Shown here: in pieces, positions 34,467 through 43,245 of the stretch
Layout of the letters: each line of letters starts with the position of its first letter
Position numbering within the stretch: position 1 is the stretch's first letter
Source of the DNA: Streptacidiphilus sp. P02-A3a
Lineage (GTDB): Bacteria > Actinomycetota > Actinomycetes > Streptomycetales > Streptomycetaceae
Length of the DNA stretch: 64,000 nt
Direction: 5' to 3'
Assembly (NCBI RefSeq): GCF_014084105.1
Contig: NZ_CP048289.1
Location: forward strand, 4,163,922-4,227,921
Program-made: the position numbers and the translations under genes
Notes under the pieces: generated by a model
Told to the model about the DNA's origin: nothing
The model's database searches: none
The model's input: only the letters and a program-made list of their open reading frames with translations

Positions 34467-35399
34467 TCAACCGTCCTCGGTGATGAAGTCGGTCAGCGCG
34501 GCAGCGACGGCACCGGGTTGTTCGTCGGGGATGAAGTGTCCTGCGTCCGGCACGACGATCCCGGTGGCGTGGTCGGCCCACGGCCTGATGGAGGCTGCCA
34601 TGTCGGGGATGGAGCCGTGGCTGCTGGAGATCCCGAGGACCGGGACCGTCAGGCGCTCCTGTGCCAGCGCTTCGTGGTTCCTCTGTGCCGACTCGGCGGC
34701 CTTCCGGTAGTAGGCCAGGGACGCACGGAGACCACCGGCGGCGGCCACGGACGCGGCGTACTGCTCGATTTCGGCGTCGTCGAAGGCACCGGGGGAGAGG
34801 GCCTTGACCCTCAGGAACCAGCCGACGTACTCCCGTTCGCGACCAGCGAGCAGTGTCTCGGGCAGGTCCGGCACGAGGTGGAAGGCGAAGTGCCAGGTCT
34901 TCCAGGCCCGCTCGGGATCGATCGGGATGGCGTCAGGGAGGGTGATGCCCGGGATACCGGCGTCGAGCAGTGCCAGGCCACGCAACTGGCTCTGGTACTT
35001 CAAGGCGAGGGAGAAGGCGACCCACGCGCCGATGTCGTGGGCGGCCAGCCAGTATGTCGGGACGCCGAGGGCCTTGACCGCGGCGTGGACGTGCGCGGCG
35101 GCCGTGTGCGTGTCGTAGCTGATGTCCGGACGTTCGGAGTGGCCCTGGCCCGGCAGGTCGATCGCGATGACGTGGAACCGGTCGGCCAGGTTCGGCATCA
35201 CCTTGCGCCACGCCCACCAGGTCTGCGGGAACCCGGCGAGCAGCACGATGGCTGGGCCGTCCGGCTGACCGCCTTCAACCGCGTGAAGCCGGACGCCGTC
35301 CGCGTCGACCCAACGGTGGGTGAAACCGGGCAGGTCGGCTAGCGGCAGGTCGCGGACCGGGTTGCCGGAGTCGTGGCGGGTGCCTGCGGGGTCATTCAT
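34467..35399 (-). CDS. Alpha/beta hydrolase (dehalogenase/soluble epoxide hydrolase-like)
   Basis: A 310-residue alpha/beta hydrolase: VLLAGFPQTWWAWRKVMP (HGxP-like oxyanion region with Trp-Trp), AIDLPGQGHSERPD, nucleophile Asp in LAAHDIGAWVAFSLAL, and a C-terminal PDAGHFIPDEQP with the catalytic His. The HDxG elbow and WWAWR motif are shared by fluoroacetate dehalogenases and soluble epoxide hydrolases, so either C-F/C-X cleavage or epoxide opening is possible. It is divergent from a TetR gene, and a near-ideal palindrome lies between them. Confidence 0.85.
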   Translation of the reverse strand: MNDPAGTRHDSGNPVRDLPLADLPGFTHRWVDADGVRLHAVEGGQPDGPAIVLLAGFPQTWWAWRKVMPNLADRFHVIAIDLPGQGHSERPDISYDTHTAAAHVHAAVKALGVPTYWLAAHDIGAWVAFSLALKYQSQLRGLALLDAGIPGITLPDAIPIDPERAWKTWHFAFHLVPDLPETLLAGREREYVGWFLRVKALSPGAFDDAEIEQYAASVAAAGGLRASLAYYRKAAESAQRNHEALAQERLTVPVLGISSSHGSIPDMAASIRPWADHATGIVVPDAGHFIPDEQPGAVAAALTDFITEDG

Positions 35400-35501
35400 G
35401 GTTCTCCTCCACTGGTGTGAGGTGTGCCGATTGACGCGGCGCGTCGGCCGCGGGCCAGGCCCGCGAGCGGGTATCCGGCCATGATCATGCCTTCACCCTA
35501 G

Positions 35502-35531
35502 CCCATCTTGAACTGGTTAGTTCAAGATGGG
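35502..35531. promoter_or_regulatory. Perfect 13-bp-arm TetR operator
   Basis: CCCATCTTGAACT (35502-35514) and AGTTCAAGATGGG (35519-35531) are perfect inverted repeats around GGTT. The element lies between the divergent hydrolase (start 35399) and TetR (start 35577) genes. TTGAACTGGTTAGTTCAA resembles operators of small TetR repressors that control hydrolases. Confidence 0.8.
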
Positions 35532-35576
35532 ATGATGGTCCCCATGCGGACGGCAGGGCAGGAGGGAGGTACCGGC

Positions 35577-36167
35577 ATGGCAGGCAAGAAGCAGTTCGAC
35601 GTCGCCACGGCGCTCGATGCCGCGATGATCCAGTTCTGGCGGGCAGGCTACGCGGACACGTCGGTGGACGACCTGTCCCGGGCGACCGGGCTCAACCGCA
35701 GCTCCATCTACTCCTCCCTCGGCGACAAGGACACGCTCTTCATGCGCTGCCTGGAGCGCTACACCACGCGCTACGGAGGCAAGTACGACGCCGCGCTGTC
35801 CTGCGCCGCCGACCGGCCCCTGGCCGCCGCGCGGGCGTTCTTCGACATCACCCTGGAACGCATCGCGGACCCCGCTCTGCCCGACGGATGCCTGGTGGCC
35901 CAAACAGTCATGGCGACCCCGGTGCTGAGCGCGAGCATCGCGGCGCGGGCACGGGAGGCGATCGGCGTCCAGCACACCCGGCTACGCGCCGCGCTGAAGG
36001 CCGGCCGGCTGCACGACGAGGCGGCCGAGTCCTTCGCGACCCACCTCGCGGCCGTGAACCAGTCCCTCGCCGTCATGAGCAGAGCCGGAACGAGCACGGA
36101 GCAACTGCGCGCGATCGTCGACGTGACCCTCGACGCGCTCGCGCGGACCCTCGGCGCGAACGACTGA
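35577..36167 (+). CDS. TetR-family regulator of the divergent hydrolase
   Basis: A 196-residue TetR protein with MIQFWRAGYADTSVDDLSRATGLNRSSIYSSLGDKDTLF as HTH and LVAQTVMATPVLSASIAARAREA in the ligand domain. It belongs to the group typified by repressors with the FWRxGYxxTSxDDL motif (AcnR/DhaR-like or nemR-type). ATG 35577 is chosen over upstream starts because AGGAGGGAGG precedes it by about 6 nt; the longer versions would begin inside the palindromic operator. Confidence 0.88.
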   Translation: MAGKKQFDVATALDAAMIQFWRAGYADTSVDDLSRATGLNRSSIYSSLGDKDTLFMRCLERYTTRYGGKYDAALSCAADRPLAAARAFFDITLERIADPALPDGCLVAQTVMATPVLSASIAARAREAIGVQHTRLRAALKAGRLHDEAAESFATHLAAVNQSLAVMSRAGTSTEQLRAIVDVTLDALARTLGAND

Positions 36168-36172
36168 GAAAG

Positions 36173-36676
36173 CTACGGGCGGTGCAGTACGTGCAGGCCG
36201 GGGAGGTTGACCACCACGGCCTCCTGGGTGCTGCGGGCGATCACCACCACCGCCTCCTGGTCCGGGGCGGGGTTCTCCTCGCGGTGCGGCACGAACGGGG
36301 GCACGAAGACGTAGTCGCCCGGCGCGGTGCGCAGCCGGACCTCGCGCGTGGTGCCGTCGGCGGCCTCCTCCAGGAACACGAACTCGGGGTGGCCGCTGAC
36401 GACGTAGATCGCGGTCTCCGAGTCGCCGTGGTGGTGGTCGGCCGAGGAGGTCGCCGCGGCGACGTGGGTCTCGCCCATCCACATCCGCTCCGAGCCGACC
36501 CGGGCGCCGCTGATCGCGGCGAAGCGGCGCATCCCGCCGGTCTGCGCGGTGTCGCCGTCCAGGTCGCCGGACCGGACGTGGTGCACCCGGCCGCGGGCGT
36601 CCGGGCTCGGCCCGGCGGAGGCGTCGGTCAGGTCCGGATGGAAGCCGTCGTGCTGGTTCGGGGGCTGCGCGGCCAT
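36173..36676 (-). CDS. Cupin-domain protein
   Basis: A 167-residue cupin. Motif 1 is in SADHHHGDSETAIYVVSGHPEFV (three consecutive His and a Glu, metal ligands). Motif 2 is in GDYVFVPPFVPHREENP (Pro-His). It resembles small actinomycete cupins of unknown substrate that may act as dioxygenases, isomerases or metal-dependent sensors. ATG 36676 gives a clean N-terminus; a longer frame to 36793 encodes Pro/His-rich sequence. It is divergent from the Rrf2 gene across a 176-bp spacer that contains two tandem copies of GATGCGGCGTGCG. Confidence 0.8.
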   Translation of the reverse strand: MAAQPPNQHDGFHPDLTDASAGPSPDARGRVHHVRSGDLDGDTAQTGGMRRFAAISGARVGSERMWMGETHVAAATSSADHHHGDSETAIYVVSGHPEFVFLEEAADGTTREVRLRTAPGDYVFVPPFVPHREENPAPDQEAVVVIARSTQEAVVVNLPGLHVLHRP

Positions 36677-36852
36677 CTGGGGAGTCCCGGTGTTCGATCG
36701 GATACGGATGCGGCGTGCGGATGCGGCGTGCGGGTGGAGACGGCGGTGAGGTGGCTGCGGCCGACCGTAGAAGCCCTGGGGAAAGGATGTCAAGGGGTGT
36801 CTTTTCCCGCCCCACCCCCACCATCGCCGTTTCCCGGGTTACATTTTCTGTC

Positions 36853-37275
36853 ATGCATATATCGGCGAAGGCCGACTACGCCGTGCGCGCCCTGGTGGAG
36901 CTCGCCCGCGACACGGCACGGCCGCTCACGTGCGAGAGCATCGCCTCGTCCCAGGAGATCCCCTTCCGCTTCCTCAAGTCCGTCGTCGGCGACCTGCGCC
37001 GGGCCGGGCTGGTCCGCAGCCAGCGCGGCTGTGAGGGCGGCTACTGGCTGGGGCGTCCGGCCGGGGACATCAGCCTGCTGGAGGTGGCGCTCGCGGTCGA
37101 CGGCGAACTGATGACCCTGCGCGGCGAGGTGCTGACCGGCCTCGCCTACCCCGGTCCGGCGGCCGGACTGCCCGATGTCTGGCGCGAGATCGAGGCCAAC
37201 GCCCGCCAGGTGCTGGCCGACACCACCATCGCCTCGCTGCTCCTGCGGCCGGTACGGGAACCGGTCGCGGTGTGA
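36853..37275 (+). CDS. Rrf2-family regulator
   Basis: A 140-residue Rrf2 winged-helix protein: MHISAKADYAVRALVELAR, IPFRFLKSVVGDLRRAGLVRSQRGCEGGYWLGRPA and the dimerisation helix. Only two cysteines occur in the DNA-binding half (CESIASS and RGCEGG). The three-Cys cluster loop of IscR/NsrR is not visible, so it may respond to ligands such as cysteine or thiols in the manner of CymR rather than hold an Fe-S cluster. The stop overlaps the start of the DsbA-like gene by 4 nt. Confidence 0.88.
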   Translation: MHISAKADYAVRALVELARDTARPLTCESIASSQEIPFRFLKSVVGDLRRAGLVRSQRGCEGGYWLGRPAGDISLLEVALAVDGELMTLRGEVLTGLAYPGPAAGLPDVWREIEANARQVLADTTIASLLLRPVREPVAV

Positions 37276-38195
37276 CCGGCGGACCGGAGACCCACGCGTA
37301 CGAGGTCGTCGAGTACACGGACCCGCTGTGCCCGTGGGCCTGGGGCTCGGAGCCCGCCTTCCGGCGGTTGCGGGCACAGGCCGAGGGGCTGATCCGGTGG
37401 CGGCGGGTGTTCGCGATCCTGTTCGACTCGGATGACGATCCCGCCCCCGATCCCGACGCCGAGACCGCCTGGTACGCGGACTACATCCGCCAGGTGGCGG
37501 GGCACACCGGTGCGCCGCGTGCCGCTCGGCTGGAACGGGTGGCGCGGACCAGTTGGCCGGCCTCGCTGGTGGCGCGCGCGGCCGAGGCGCAGGGGCCGCT
37601 GGTGGCCGAGCGGGTGCTGCGCAGGTTGCGTGAGTCGGTGTTCGTGCTCGGCGTGCCCGCCGACACCGAACAGCGGGCGCTGGACAGCGTGCGCGGTGTT
37701 CCCGGTCTGGACCGGGAGCGGTTGCGGGCGGACGCCGCCTCGGACGCCGTCGTCGCCTCGGTGCGGGCCGACCACGCCGAGGCGCGCGCACCGCTGCCAC
37801 AGGTACTGGACCTCCAGGGGCCCGGACCGCACCCCGGCGGGGCCCGGGAGCTGGACGACGGGGAGTTCCGCTACGCCCTGCCCACAATCGTTATCCGCGG
37901 TCCCGGCGGGTGCCGGGTGGTGCCCGGGCTGCGTGACCCGCGGGCGTACACCGAGGCGCTGCGGGAGGTCCTGCCGACAGCCGCGACCCGCCGCCGCAGG
38001 CTCTCCGCGGCGGAGGCGCTGGACTGCTACCGAAGCCTGACAGCAAGGGAGTTGCTGCTGCTGACCGGCGCGCAGGAGCCGCCGTCCGGCGCGGTGCGGG
38101 TGGACACGGCGGGCGGTCCGCTGTGGTTGCATCCGGCGGAGGCGGCGACGCGTCGCACGGCGGGATCGGTGGCCGGGAGCGCCGTCGGAGAATGA
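37272..38195 (+). CDS. DsbA-like thioredoxin-fold oxidoreductase
   Basis: A 307-residue cytoplasmic protein. The N-terminal EVVEYTDPLCPWAWGSEPAFRRL has a single-Cys CPWAW active site as in DsbA/FrnE and 2-hydroxychromene isomerase-like proteins. A helical insertion follows, then the cis-Pro region FRYALPTIVIRG. The C-terminal 90 residues are an unassigned extension. Missing the second cysteine of CxxC argues for glutathione- or mycothiol-linked isomerase or transferase activity rather than disulfide formation. The GTG start overlaps the Rrf2 stop, so the two are one operon. Confidence 0.75.
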   Translation: MTGGPETHAYEVVEYTDPLCPWAWGSEPAFRRLRAQAEGLIRWRRVFAILFDSDDDPAPDPDAETAWYADYIRQVAGHTGAPRAARLERVARTSWPASLVARAAEAQGPLVAERVLRRLRESVFVLGVPADTEQRALDSVRGVPGLDRERLRADAASDAVVASVRADHAEARAPLPQVLDLQGPGPHPGGARELDDGEFRYALPTIVIRGPGGCRVVPGLRDPRAYTEALREVLPTAATRRRRLSAAEALDCYRSLTARELLLLTGAQEPPSGAVRVDTAGGPLWLHPAEAATRRTAGSVAGSAVGE

Positions 38196-38211
38196 GACAC
38201 CTTTTGGTGTC
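38196..38211. promoter_or_regulatory. Inverted repeat next to the sulfur-operon promoter
   Basis: GACACC and GGTGTC form a perfect 6-bp inverted repeat around TTTT. The element starts one base after the upstream stop codon and ends two bases before the -35 hexamer. It could be an operator of the leader promoter or a short terminator of the Rrf2-DsbA operon. Confidence 0.4.
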
Positions 38212-38213
38212 CA

Positions 38214-38243
38214 TTGACAGGTGCGCTCCCGCGCCCCCAGGAT
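38214..38243 (+). promoter_or_regulatory. Promoter of the leader peptide and sulfur operon
   Basis: TTGACA (38214-38219) and CAGGAT (38238-38243) are 18 nt apart and close to the actinomycete consensus. The expected transcription start, about 7 nt after the -10, falls on the ATG at 38250, predicting a leaderless mRNA. Confidence 0.6.
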
Positions 38244-38249
38244 GAGCAC

Positions 38250-38324
38250 ATGCTTACGACGCACCCCGCCGTGGTGCGCCACTATGTGGACCTGCGGCGC
38301 ACCTCCAGCGCACTCTGTCGCTGA
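38250..38324 (+). CDS. Leader peptide (SSALCR type), 24 residues
   Basis: MLTTHPAVVRHYVDLRRTSS followed by ALCR and TGA. Actinomycete genomes carry many such short peptides with an H-x-DLRR-x-SSA-[LI]-CR ending in front of sulfur-assimilation and sulfonate-transport genes, and Cys codons at the end allow cysteine-dependent attenuation. Here the only Cys is the second-last codon, immediately before the stop. The peptide sits about 345 bp ahead of an ABC importer and monooxygenase cluster that fits sulfur acquisition. Its ATG coincides with the predicted transcription start. Confidence 0.8.
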   Translation: MLTTHPAVVRHYVDLRRTSSALCR

Positions 38325-38668
38325 CCTGCCGAGAGCCAGGTCGGCCGGCCGCTCGTTGACCGCCTCATGAGCGACTGAGCCGCGGTTCCGCGTCCGCTGC
38401 CTCCACACCAACCGGTTCCGGTGCCAACGGTTCCGAGCCCACCGGCCGCGCCTCCGGAACGCCGCCCGGTCGGACAGTGCGTGTTCCCGCGCCGTCCGCT
38501 CCCGGTGCTGCCGCCTGTCCGTCCGGCCCCGCTCCGTGCCCTCGGGCCCACGCTCACGAATCCCGCCCCCACGCTGTCGGTCCGCCCGGCCGCGGTGCCC
38601 CGCGCTGCCCGCACGCCCCGCACGACGGGGGCGGTCCGACGCGCTCTCAACGAAGGTGACGCCTCGTC
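38325..38668 (+). other. Long untranslated leader between leader peptide and importer
   Basis: I see no gene in these 344 bp. A short hairpin immediately overlaps the leader stop (GACCTG at 38323-38328 with CAGGTC at 38337-38342), followed by GC-rich sequence with GGCCGGCC. It could hold alternative structures for attenuation, but I could not fold it, and no classical U-tract terminator is visible. Confidence 0.45.
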
Positions 38669-40231
38669 ATGACCTCTGCACTGAAGTCCTCCGGCACATC
38701 CGTCCTCGCCAGACGGTCCTTCCTCGGTCTCGGCGTCGGCGCGGGCGCCGCGGTCGCGCTCACGGCCTGCGGCAGTGGCTCCGGTTCGGGTTCCACCGGC
38801 GCCGGTTCCACCTCGGGCACGCTGAAGTGGGGTTGGGCCCTGCCGACCTCCTGGGACCCGATCTACTCCTCGGCCGGGTGGGACGTCCATGAGCTGTCGC
38901 TGGTCTACGCGGCCCTGACCAAGCTCGACGCCCACGGCAACGCCGTTCCCGCGCTGGCCAGTTCCTGGGCCTACGACCCGACCGGGACGCAGCTCACCTT
39001 CACCCTGCGCCCGGGCCTGACCTTCAGCGACGGCAGCGCGCTGGACGCGGCGGCGGTCAAGAAGAGCCTGGACCGAAGCCGGACCGACGCCAAGTCACTG
39101 GTCGCGGCGCAGCTGGCGCACGTCGCGGAGGTCGTCGCGGCCAGTACGATCAGCGTCGTCGTCAAGCTCACCCAGGCCGACTACCAGATACCCAACCTGC
39201 TGGCCGGGAAGACCGGGATGATCGTCAGTCCCCAGGCGTTCGGCGCGAACCCGGCCGGCCTCGCCACCCAGCCGGTCGGCGCGGGGCCCTTCACGCTCAC
39301 CTCCTACGTGCAGAACGAGAAGGCGGTGCTGAAGCGCAACCCCGCCTACTGGGACGCGGCCAACATCAAGCTGGAGAGCTTCGAGGTCTACCCGCTGCCC
39401 GACTCCAGCACGGTCGTGGCGGCGCTTCAGTCCGGGCAGTACAACGTCGCGGAGATACCCGGCAGCGAGGTCGCCGCCGCCAAGGCGGCCGGTCTCGACG
39501 TGCAGGTGATCTCCTCGATGGTGGTCGCCGTGCTCGACGTCAACACCAGCAAGGCGCCGTTCACCAACCCGGACGTGGCGCTGGCGTTGCAGTACGCGAT
39601 CGACCGTCAGGCACTGCTCAAGACGCAGCAGTTCGGCTACGGCGAGGTCAGCAACCAGCCGTTCCCGCCCGGCTACGTCGGCCATGACCCGTCCTCGGAC
39701 GGCCTGTACCCGTACGACCCGGCCAAGGCCAAGTCGCTTCTCGCACAGGCGGGTTATCCGAGCGGCGGGGTCGACCTGGAGATCACCACCACGGCCGCGG
39801 CCGGGCTGCCCGAGCAGTTGCAGGCGCAGTTGCAGGCGGTCGGGTTCAACGCGAAGATCCAGGTGATCCCGCTGGCCCAGGCCACCGAGATCGTCTACGT
39901 GAACCACTCCGAGTCGCTGTTCACCGACCAGTTCGCCGGACGCGACTCCGCCGCCCAGGCATTCCAGGTCCTGTTCGGCACGCAGGGCCTGATGAACCCG
40001 GGCCGGGTCGCGCCCCCGGGACTGGCCGCCGCGCTGGCCAAGGTCTCGGCGACGCCGCTGGACTCGCCCGAGTACCCGGCCGTGCTGCGGGCCGCGACCG
40101 CGCTGGCGGTGCGGACCATGCCGAACGTCTTCCTCTACACCGTGCCGCGGATCCTGGCCCGGCAGCGCGGCGTCTCGGCGCTGCCCGCCGACGCCGTGGT
40201 GCAGCGCTTCGAAGGGGTGACCGTCGCGTGA
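38669..40231 (+). CDS. ABC importer substrate-binding lipoprotein (peptide/nickel type)
   Basis: A 520-residue extracytoplasmic solute-binding protein of the SBP_bac_5 (DppA/OppA) family. A twin-Arg-like [10 protein letters not shown], hydrophobic segment and lipobox LTAC predict a Cys-anchored lipoprotein. The mature domain has [26 protein letters not shown], the [22 protein letters not shown] family motif, NPAYWD and the hinge [14 protein letters not shown]. It is the first gene of the sulfur operon. Because sulfonate importers are usually of the SsuA type, a peptide-type receptor suggests a larger organosulfur substrate, for instance a thiopeptide or sulfonated conjugate. Confidence 0.88.
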   Translation: MTSALKSSGTSVLARRSFLGLGVGAGAAVALTACGSGSGSGSTGAGSTSGTLKWGWALPTSWDPIYSSAGWDVHELSLVYAALTKLDAHGNAVPALASSWAYDPTGTQLTFTLRPGLTFSDGSALDAAAVKKSLDRSRTDAKSLVAAQLAHVAEVVAASTISVVVKLTQADYQIPNLLAGKTGMIVSPQAFGANPAGLATQPVGAGPFTLTSYVQNEKAVLKRNPAYWDAANIKLESFEVYPLPDSSTVVAALQSGQYNVAEIPGSEVAAAKAAGLDVQVISSMVVAVLDVNTSKAPFTNPDVALALQYAIDRQALLKTQQFGYGEVSNQPFPPGYVGHDPSSDGLYPYDPAKAKSLLAQAGYPSGGVDLEITTTAAAGLPEQLQAQLQAVGFNAKIQVIPLAQATEIVYVNHSESLFTDQFAGRDSAAQAFQVLFGTQGLMNPGRVAPPGLAAALAKVSATPLDSPEYPAVLRAATALAVRTMPNVFLYTVPRILARQRGVSALPADAVVQRFEGVTVA

Positions 40232-41316
40232 GCGCCGTGACAGCGGACGGTCCGGGCCGGACGGGCGGTGACCACAGGACGGGGACGGGCGCCGTTCGGC
40301 TGCGGGCGCTGTCCGCCCGCGCCGGGCGGGCGCCGCTGCCGGTGGCCAGGGCGCTCGCGAGCACGGTGACGGTGTTCCTGCTGTCCTCGATGCTGACCTT
40401 CGGCCTCGGCGCGATGTCCGGGGACAACCCGGGCGCGGCGGTGCTCGGCATCACCGCCACCCCGGCCGACATCGCCCGGATGAACCACCAGTTCGGCCTG
40501 GACCGGCCGCTGCCGGTACAGTACGTCAGCTGGCTCGGCCACGCCCTGCGGGGTGACCTGGGACGTTCCTGGTTCACCTCGGCGTCGGTCTCGCAGAGCG
40601 TCTTCCAGGCGCTGCCGGTGGACCTGTCGGTGGCCGGTCTGGCGCTGCTGATCGCGGTGGTGCTGGGCGGCGCCGCCGGGATCGCCGCCGCGCTCAGCAA
40701 CGGCGGCTGGGTCGACCGGCTGGTCACGGCCGTCTGCGCGGTGCTCGGCACCCTGCCCGCCTTCGTCGCCGCGATCGCGCTGATCGTGATCGTCTCGGTG
40801 CAGCTGGGCGCGCTGCCCTCGGGCGGTTATCTGCCGTTCACCCAGGACCCGGGCCAGTGGCTGCGGTTCGCCCTGCTGCCCGCCTTCGCGCTGAGCCTGG
40901 ACGCCGCCGCCGGGATCGCCCGGCAGCTGCGCACCTCGCTGGTCGGCGCGCTGCGGGAGAACTACGTCACCGGCGCGGCGATGCGCGGCCTCTCCGCCCG
41001 CCGGGTGCTCTTCGGCCACGTGCTGCGGAACGCCGCCGGGCCCGCGCTCACCGTCCTCGGCATGAGCGTGCCGATGGTGATCGGCGGCGCGGTCGTCACC
41101 GAGCGGATCTTCAACCTTCCGGGCATCGCCCAACTCGCTCTGCAGGCCGCGCAGGAGCAGGACGTGCCGGTGATCCAGGGCACGCTGCTGGTCACCGTCG
41201 GGGTGGTGCTGATCTCGAACCTGGCGGTCAACGCCGGGCTTTCGGCGCTCAATCCGGCCGCCCGCCGTCGGCGGACCGGGCCCGGCGCGAGCGTCGACGG
41301 GAGGGCCGCCGGATGA
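40228..41316 (+). CDS. ABC importer permease (DppB-like)
   Basis: A 362-residue inner-membrane permease with about six helices. MNHQFGLDRPLPVQYVSWLGHALRGDLGRSW-type N-terminal periplasmic sequence and the EAA loop (LVGALRENYVTGAAMRGLSARRVLFGHVLRNAAGP) define the DppB/OppB family. The GTG start overlaps the receptor stop by 4 nt, and its own stop overlaps the next permease by 4 nt (ATGA). The N-terminal 40 residues are an Arg/Gly-rich cytoplasmic extension. Confidence 0.88.
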   Translation: MSAVTADGPGRTGGDHRTGTGAVRLRALSARAGRAPLPVARALASTVTVFLLSSMLTFGLGAMSGDNPGAAVLGITATPADIARMNHQFGLDRPLPVQYVSWLGHALRGDLGRSWFTSASVSQSVFQALPVDLSVAGLALLIAVVLGGAAGIAAALSNGGWVDRLVTAVCAVLGTLPAFVAAIALIVIVSVQLGALPSGGYLPFTQDPGQWLRFALLPAFALSLDAAAGIARQLRTSLVGALRENYVTGAAMRGLSARRVLFGHVLRNAAGPALTVLGMSVPMVIGGAVVTERIFNLPGIAQLALQAAQEQDVPVIQGTLLVTVGVVLISNLAVNAGLSALNPAARRRRTGPGASVDGRAAG

Positions 41317-42227
41317 GGACCCTGCGCCGTACCTGGCAGTTCCGCATCGCCCGGCTGGCCCTCGCGGTCCTGGCCCTGGTCGCGCTGCTGGCGGTCTTCG
41401 GCGGGCAGCTCGCCCCGCACGACCCGCTCGCCCAGGACCCGAACCACATCCTGGCCGGACCCAGCGGCAACCACCTGCTCGGCACCGACTACCTCGGCCG
41501 GGACGTGCTGTCGCGGCTGCTGGCCGGGACCGGCCTGTCGGTGGCCGGGGCGCTGGAGGCCACCGGAGTCGCCCTGGTCATCGGCATCATCCCGGGGCTG
41601 GCCTCGCTCTGGCTCGGCCGGGTCTTCGAGTGGGCCGCGCTGCGGGCCGTGGACGCGCTGATGACGCTGCCGTTCACCCTCTTCGCGATCGCCGCCATCG
41701 GCATCCTCGGCAACGGACTGCACCAGGCCATGATCGCGCTCGGGGTGCTGCTGTCGCCGCTGTTCTTCCGGGTCACCCGCGCCGCCGCCCTGGGGTTGCG
41801 GCAGTCCCCGTACGTGGAGGCCGCCGAACTCATGGGGGCCTCCCGCAGCTGGGTGCTGCGGGTGCACATCTGGAGCAAGGTGCTGCCGACCGTGGCCGTC
41901 ACCGCCGCCCAGGCCCTGGCCACCAGCCTGCTCACGGTCGCCTCACTGACCTTCCTCGGACTCGGCGTCCAGCCGCCCGCTCCGACCTGGGGCGGCATGC
42001 TGGCCACCGACCTCGGCTACCTCTCCCAGCAGCCGTGGGCACCGGTCCTGCCCGGGGTCCTGGTCATGATCACCGCCGGTGCGCTGCACCTGCTCGCCGA
42101 CGCCCTGCGGGACAGCGGCGCCGCGGACGTGCTCCGCCCCGGCGGCGCGGACCCCGCACCCGCCGGGGACCCGACCACCGTCCCCACCGTCCGGGAGGAG
42201 AAGGCCGATGCCGACCTCGCAGCCTGA
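41313..42227 (+). CDS. ABC importer permease (DppC-like)
   Basis: A 304-residue permease: PHDPLAQDPNHILAGPSGNHLLGTDYLGRDVLSRLLAG is the DppC-type periplasmic signature (split here by the first helix). The EAA motif reads VEAAELMGASRSWVLRVHIWSKVLP. The C-terminal TFLGLGVQPPAPTWGGML is family-typical, followed by an acidic tail. It is coupled to the first permease by ATGA and overlaps the ATPase start by 20 nt. Confidence 0.88.
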   Translation: MRTLRRTWQFRIARLALAVLALVALLAVFGGQLAPHDPLAQDPNHILAGPSGNHLLGTDYLGRDVLSRLLAGTGLSVAGALEATGVALVIGIIPGLASLWLGRVFEWAALRAVDALMTLPFTLFAIAAIGILGNGLHQAMIALGVLLSPLFFRVTRAAALGLRQSPYVEAAELMGASRSWVLRVHIWSKVLPTVAVTAAQALATSLLTVASLTFLGLGVQPPAPTWGGMLATDLGYLSQQPWAPVLPGVLVMITAGALHLLADALRDSGAADVLRPGGADPAPAGDPTTVPTVREEKADADLAA

Positions 42228-43245
42228 AGGGCCGGATCCGGCGGCCGTGGCACCGGTCCTCGCCGTCGAGGGCCTGCACATCACCGTGGGCGGCGGCCGG
42301 GTCGAGGCCGTCCGCGACGTCTCCTTCAGCGTCCGCGCCGGGGAGTCCGTCGGCCTGGTCGGCGAGTCCGGCAGCGGCAAGACGCTGACCTGCCGCTCCG
42401 TCCTCGGGGCACTGCCGCCCGGCTGCGCCGTCTCGGCCGGGCGGGCGACACTGTCCGGAACCGAGCTGACCGGCCTGGACCGGCGCGGTTGGGAGCGGCT
42501 GCGCGGGGTGAGCCTCGGCGCGGTCTTCCAGGACCCGGCGTCCTACCTGAACCCCTCCCTGACCGTCGGCCGCCAGCTCGCCGAACCGCTGCGGGTGCGC
42601 CAGGGACTCTCCCGCCCGGACGCCCACCGGCGGGCCGTGGAGCTGTTCGCGGCGGTCGGTCTGCACCAGCCCGAACAGGTCTACCACCGCTATCCCTACG
42701 AGCTGTCCGGCGGGATGCTCCAGCGGGTGCTGATCGCCACCGCGATCGCCGGAGACCCCGACCTGCTGGTCGCCGACGAGGCCACCACCGCGCTCGACAC
42801 CGTGGTCCAGGCCGAGGTGCTGGACCTGCTGGGACGGCTGCGGTCCGAGCGCGGCCTGGCACTGCTGCTGGTCAGCCACGACCTGGCGGTGGTCGCCGAG
42901 GTCTGCGACCGGATCGTGGTGCTGTACGCCGGGGAGGTGGTCGAGGACGGCCCGACCGAGCAGGTCCTGGCCGCGCCCGCGCACCCCTACACCGAGGCGC
43001 TGCTGCGGGTGGCCTCGATCGGCGACTGGTCGCGCCGCGAGCTCGCGGTGATCCCCGGCCGACCGCCCGAGGCCGGACGCGCGCCGAGCGGCTGCCGCTT
43101 CGCGGACCGCTGCGCCCACACCACGACCGCCTGCACCGAGGGCCCGGTGGAGCTGCGCCCCAGCGGGCTCGACCGGCGCAGCCGCTGCCTGCGCACCGCG
43201 GAACTGACCCTGTCCGGAACCACCCCGCGGGAGGTGACCGCATGA
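42208..43245 (+). CDS. ABC importer ATPase (DppD-like)
   Basis: A 345-residue ATPase. Walker A is GESGSGKT, the Q-loop is in VFQDPASYLNPS, the signature is LSGGMLQRV, Walker B is LLVADEATTALD, and the switch His is in LVSHDLAVV. The C-terminal oligopeptide-transporter extension carries cysteines (CRFADRCAHTTTAC...RCLR) as in DppD/OppD, which can bind an Fe-S cluster. ATG 42208 has a GGGAGGAG site 8-14 nt upstream. It overlaps the preceding permease gene and is followed by a second ATPase gene through ATGA. Confidence 0.9.
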   Translation: MPTSQPEGPDPAAVAPVLAVEGLHITVGGGRVEAVRDVSFSVRAGESVGLVGESGSGKTLTCRSVLGALPPGCAVSAGRATLSGTELTGLDRRGWERLRGVSLGAVFQDPASYLNPSLTVGRQLAEPLRVRQGLSRPDAHRRAVELFAAVGLHQPEQVYHRYPYELSGGMLQRVLIATAIAGDPDLLVADEATTALDTVVQAEVLDLLGRLRSERGLALLLVSHDLAVVAEVCDRIVVLYAGEVVEDGPTEQVLAAPAHPYTEALLRVASIGDWSRRELAVIPGRPPEAGRAPSGCRFADRCAHTTTACTEGPVELRPSGLDRRSRCLRTAELTLSGTTPREVTA

